Positions 63,796-64,000 of a stretch of DNA of 64,000 nucleotides are shown piece by piece (within the stretch, counting starts at the first letter, position 1; every line of letters begins with the position of its first letter). The notes beneath the pieces were generated by a model. That model had not been told where the DNA came from and did not search any database. It worked only from the letters and a program-made list of their open reading frames with translations. This DNA comes from Pteria penguin (Eukaryota; Mollusca; Bivalvia; Pterioida; Pteriidae). Where the stretch lies: positions 62,287,393-62,351,392 of the forward strand of contig CM068581.1 in NCBI GenBank assembly GCA_035048485.1. Reading direction: 5' to 3'. The position numbers were made by a program, and so were the translations under genes.

Positions 63796-64000
63796 AATCA
63801 AATAGTTTTGAAAATTAAAAGATAAAGCAGCTAGTATATGACAAGACAAAGAATCACAGATTAGAATGGACATAAAAAGTATCAAAATAAAAACGCAAGG
63901 AGATGTGTAATTAAACCAATAAAGTAAAAATACCAGAAGAAATTAAATAAGTGGAAGTTATAAAAGCCAATCTAAAATTATCCACAAGAATAAATATTTG

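Overview
The window looks like AT-rich nuclear DNA of a lophotrochozoan animal, most likely a bivalve mollusc. Genes have many small exons with GT-AG introns and lie in long non-coding stretches full of tRNA-derived SINEs, short inverted-repeat elements and microsatellites. The identifiable proteins are animal proteins, and one dispersed repeat ends in the CTCACCTGAG-type palindromes that I associate with bivalve sequence. No bacterial-style operon, phage or CRISPR array is present, and no reverse transcriptase or transposase reading frame was recognised.

Four protein-coding loci can be supported. (1) From 403 to about 6,670 on the minus strand, part of a Ser/Thr/Gln-rich, probably nuclear protein that I do not recognise; a 1.6-kb exon dominates it, its 3' end lies beyond the left edge and its 5' end is unresolved. 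(2) At 20,436-21,854 on the plus strand, a complete intronless Cys-loop ligand-gated channel subunit of the nicotinic type. (3) At 27,856-34,678 on the minus strand, a complete six-exon peroxiredoxin-4 (262 residues, secreted/ER 2-Cys peroxiredoxin); every splice junction keeps phase. (4) At 43,796-59,158 on the plus strand, a seven-coding-exon CCDC181 (590 residues, cilium/flagellum microtubule-associated coiled-coil protein), including a 39-nt microexon.

The rest is mostly mobile or repetitive. A 2.9-kb element with palindromic ends (7.9-10.8 kb) has a 1.1-kb relative inside PRDX4 intron 4. At 12.7-16.0 kb a 3.2-kb inverted-repeat element contains smaller nested elements. At 16.0-16.5 kb there are three tandem tRNA-like modules. 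At 19.9 kb a SINE tail has expanded into a 33-bp tandem array, and at 22.3-22.9 kb there is a larger minisatellite. At 32.3-36.4 kb lies a cluster of inverted-repeat elements, including one with two perfect 124-bp terminal inverted repeats and a 5-bp target duplication (35,086-36,431). Three elements share CAGGTT(G/C)GG termini, and two of these also have 5-bp duplications, suggesting one transposon family.

The genes do not form a pathway. The only possible functional coupling is that PRDX4 and a plus-strand exon-like segment ending at 34,971 start back to back, so a shared promoter region is conceivable. The closest thing to something undescribed is the set of CAGGTT(G/C)GG elements, above all the 1,346-bp one, and the unrecognised minus-strand gene at the left edge.
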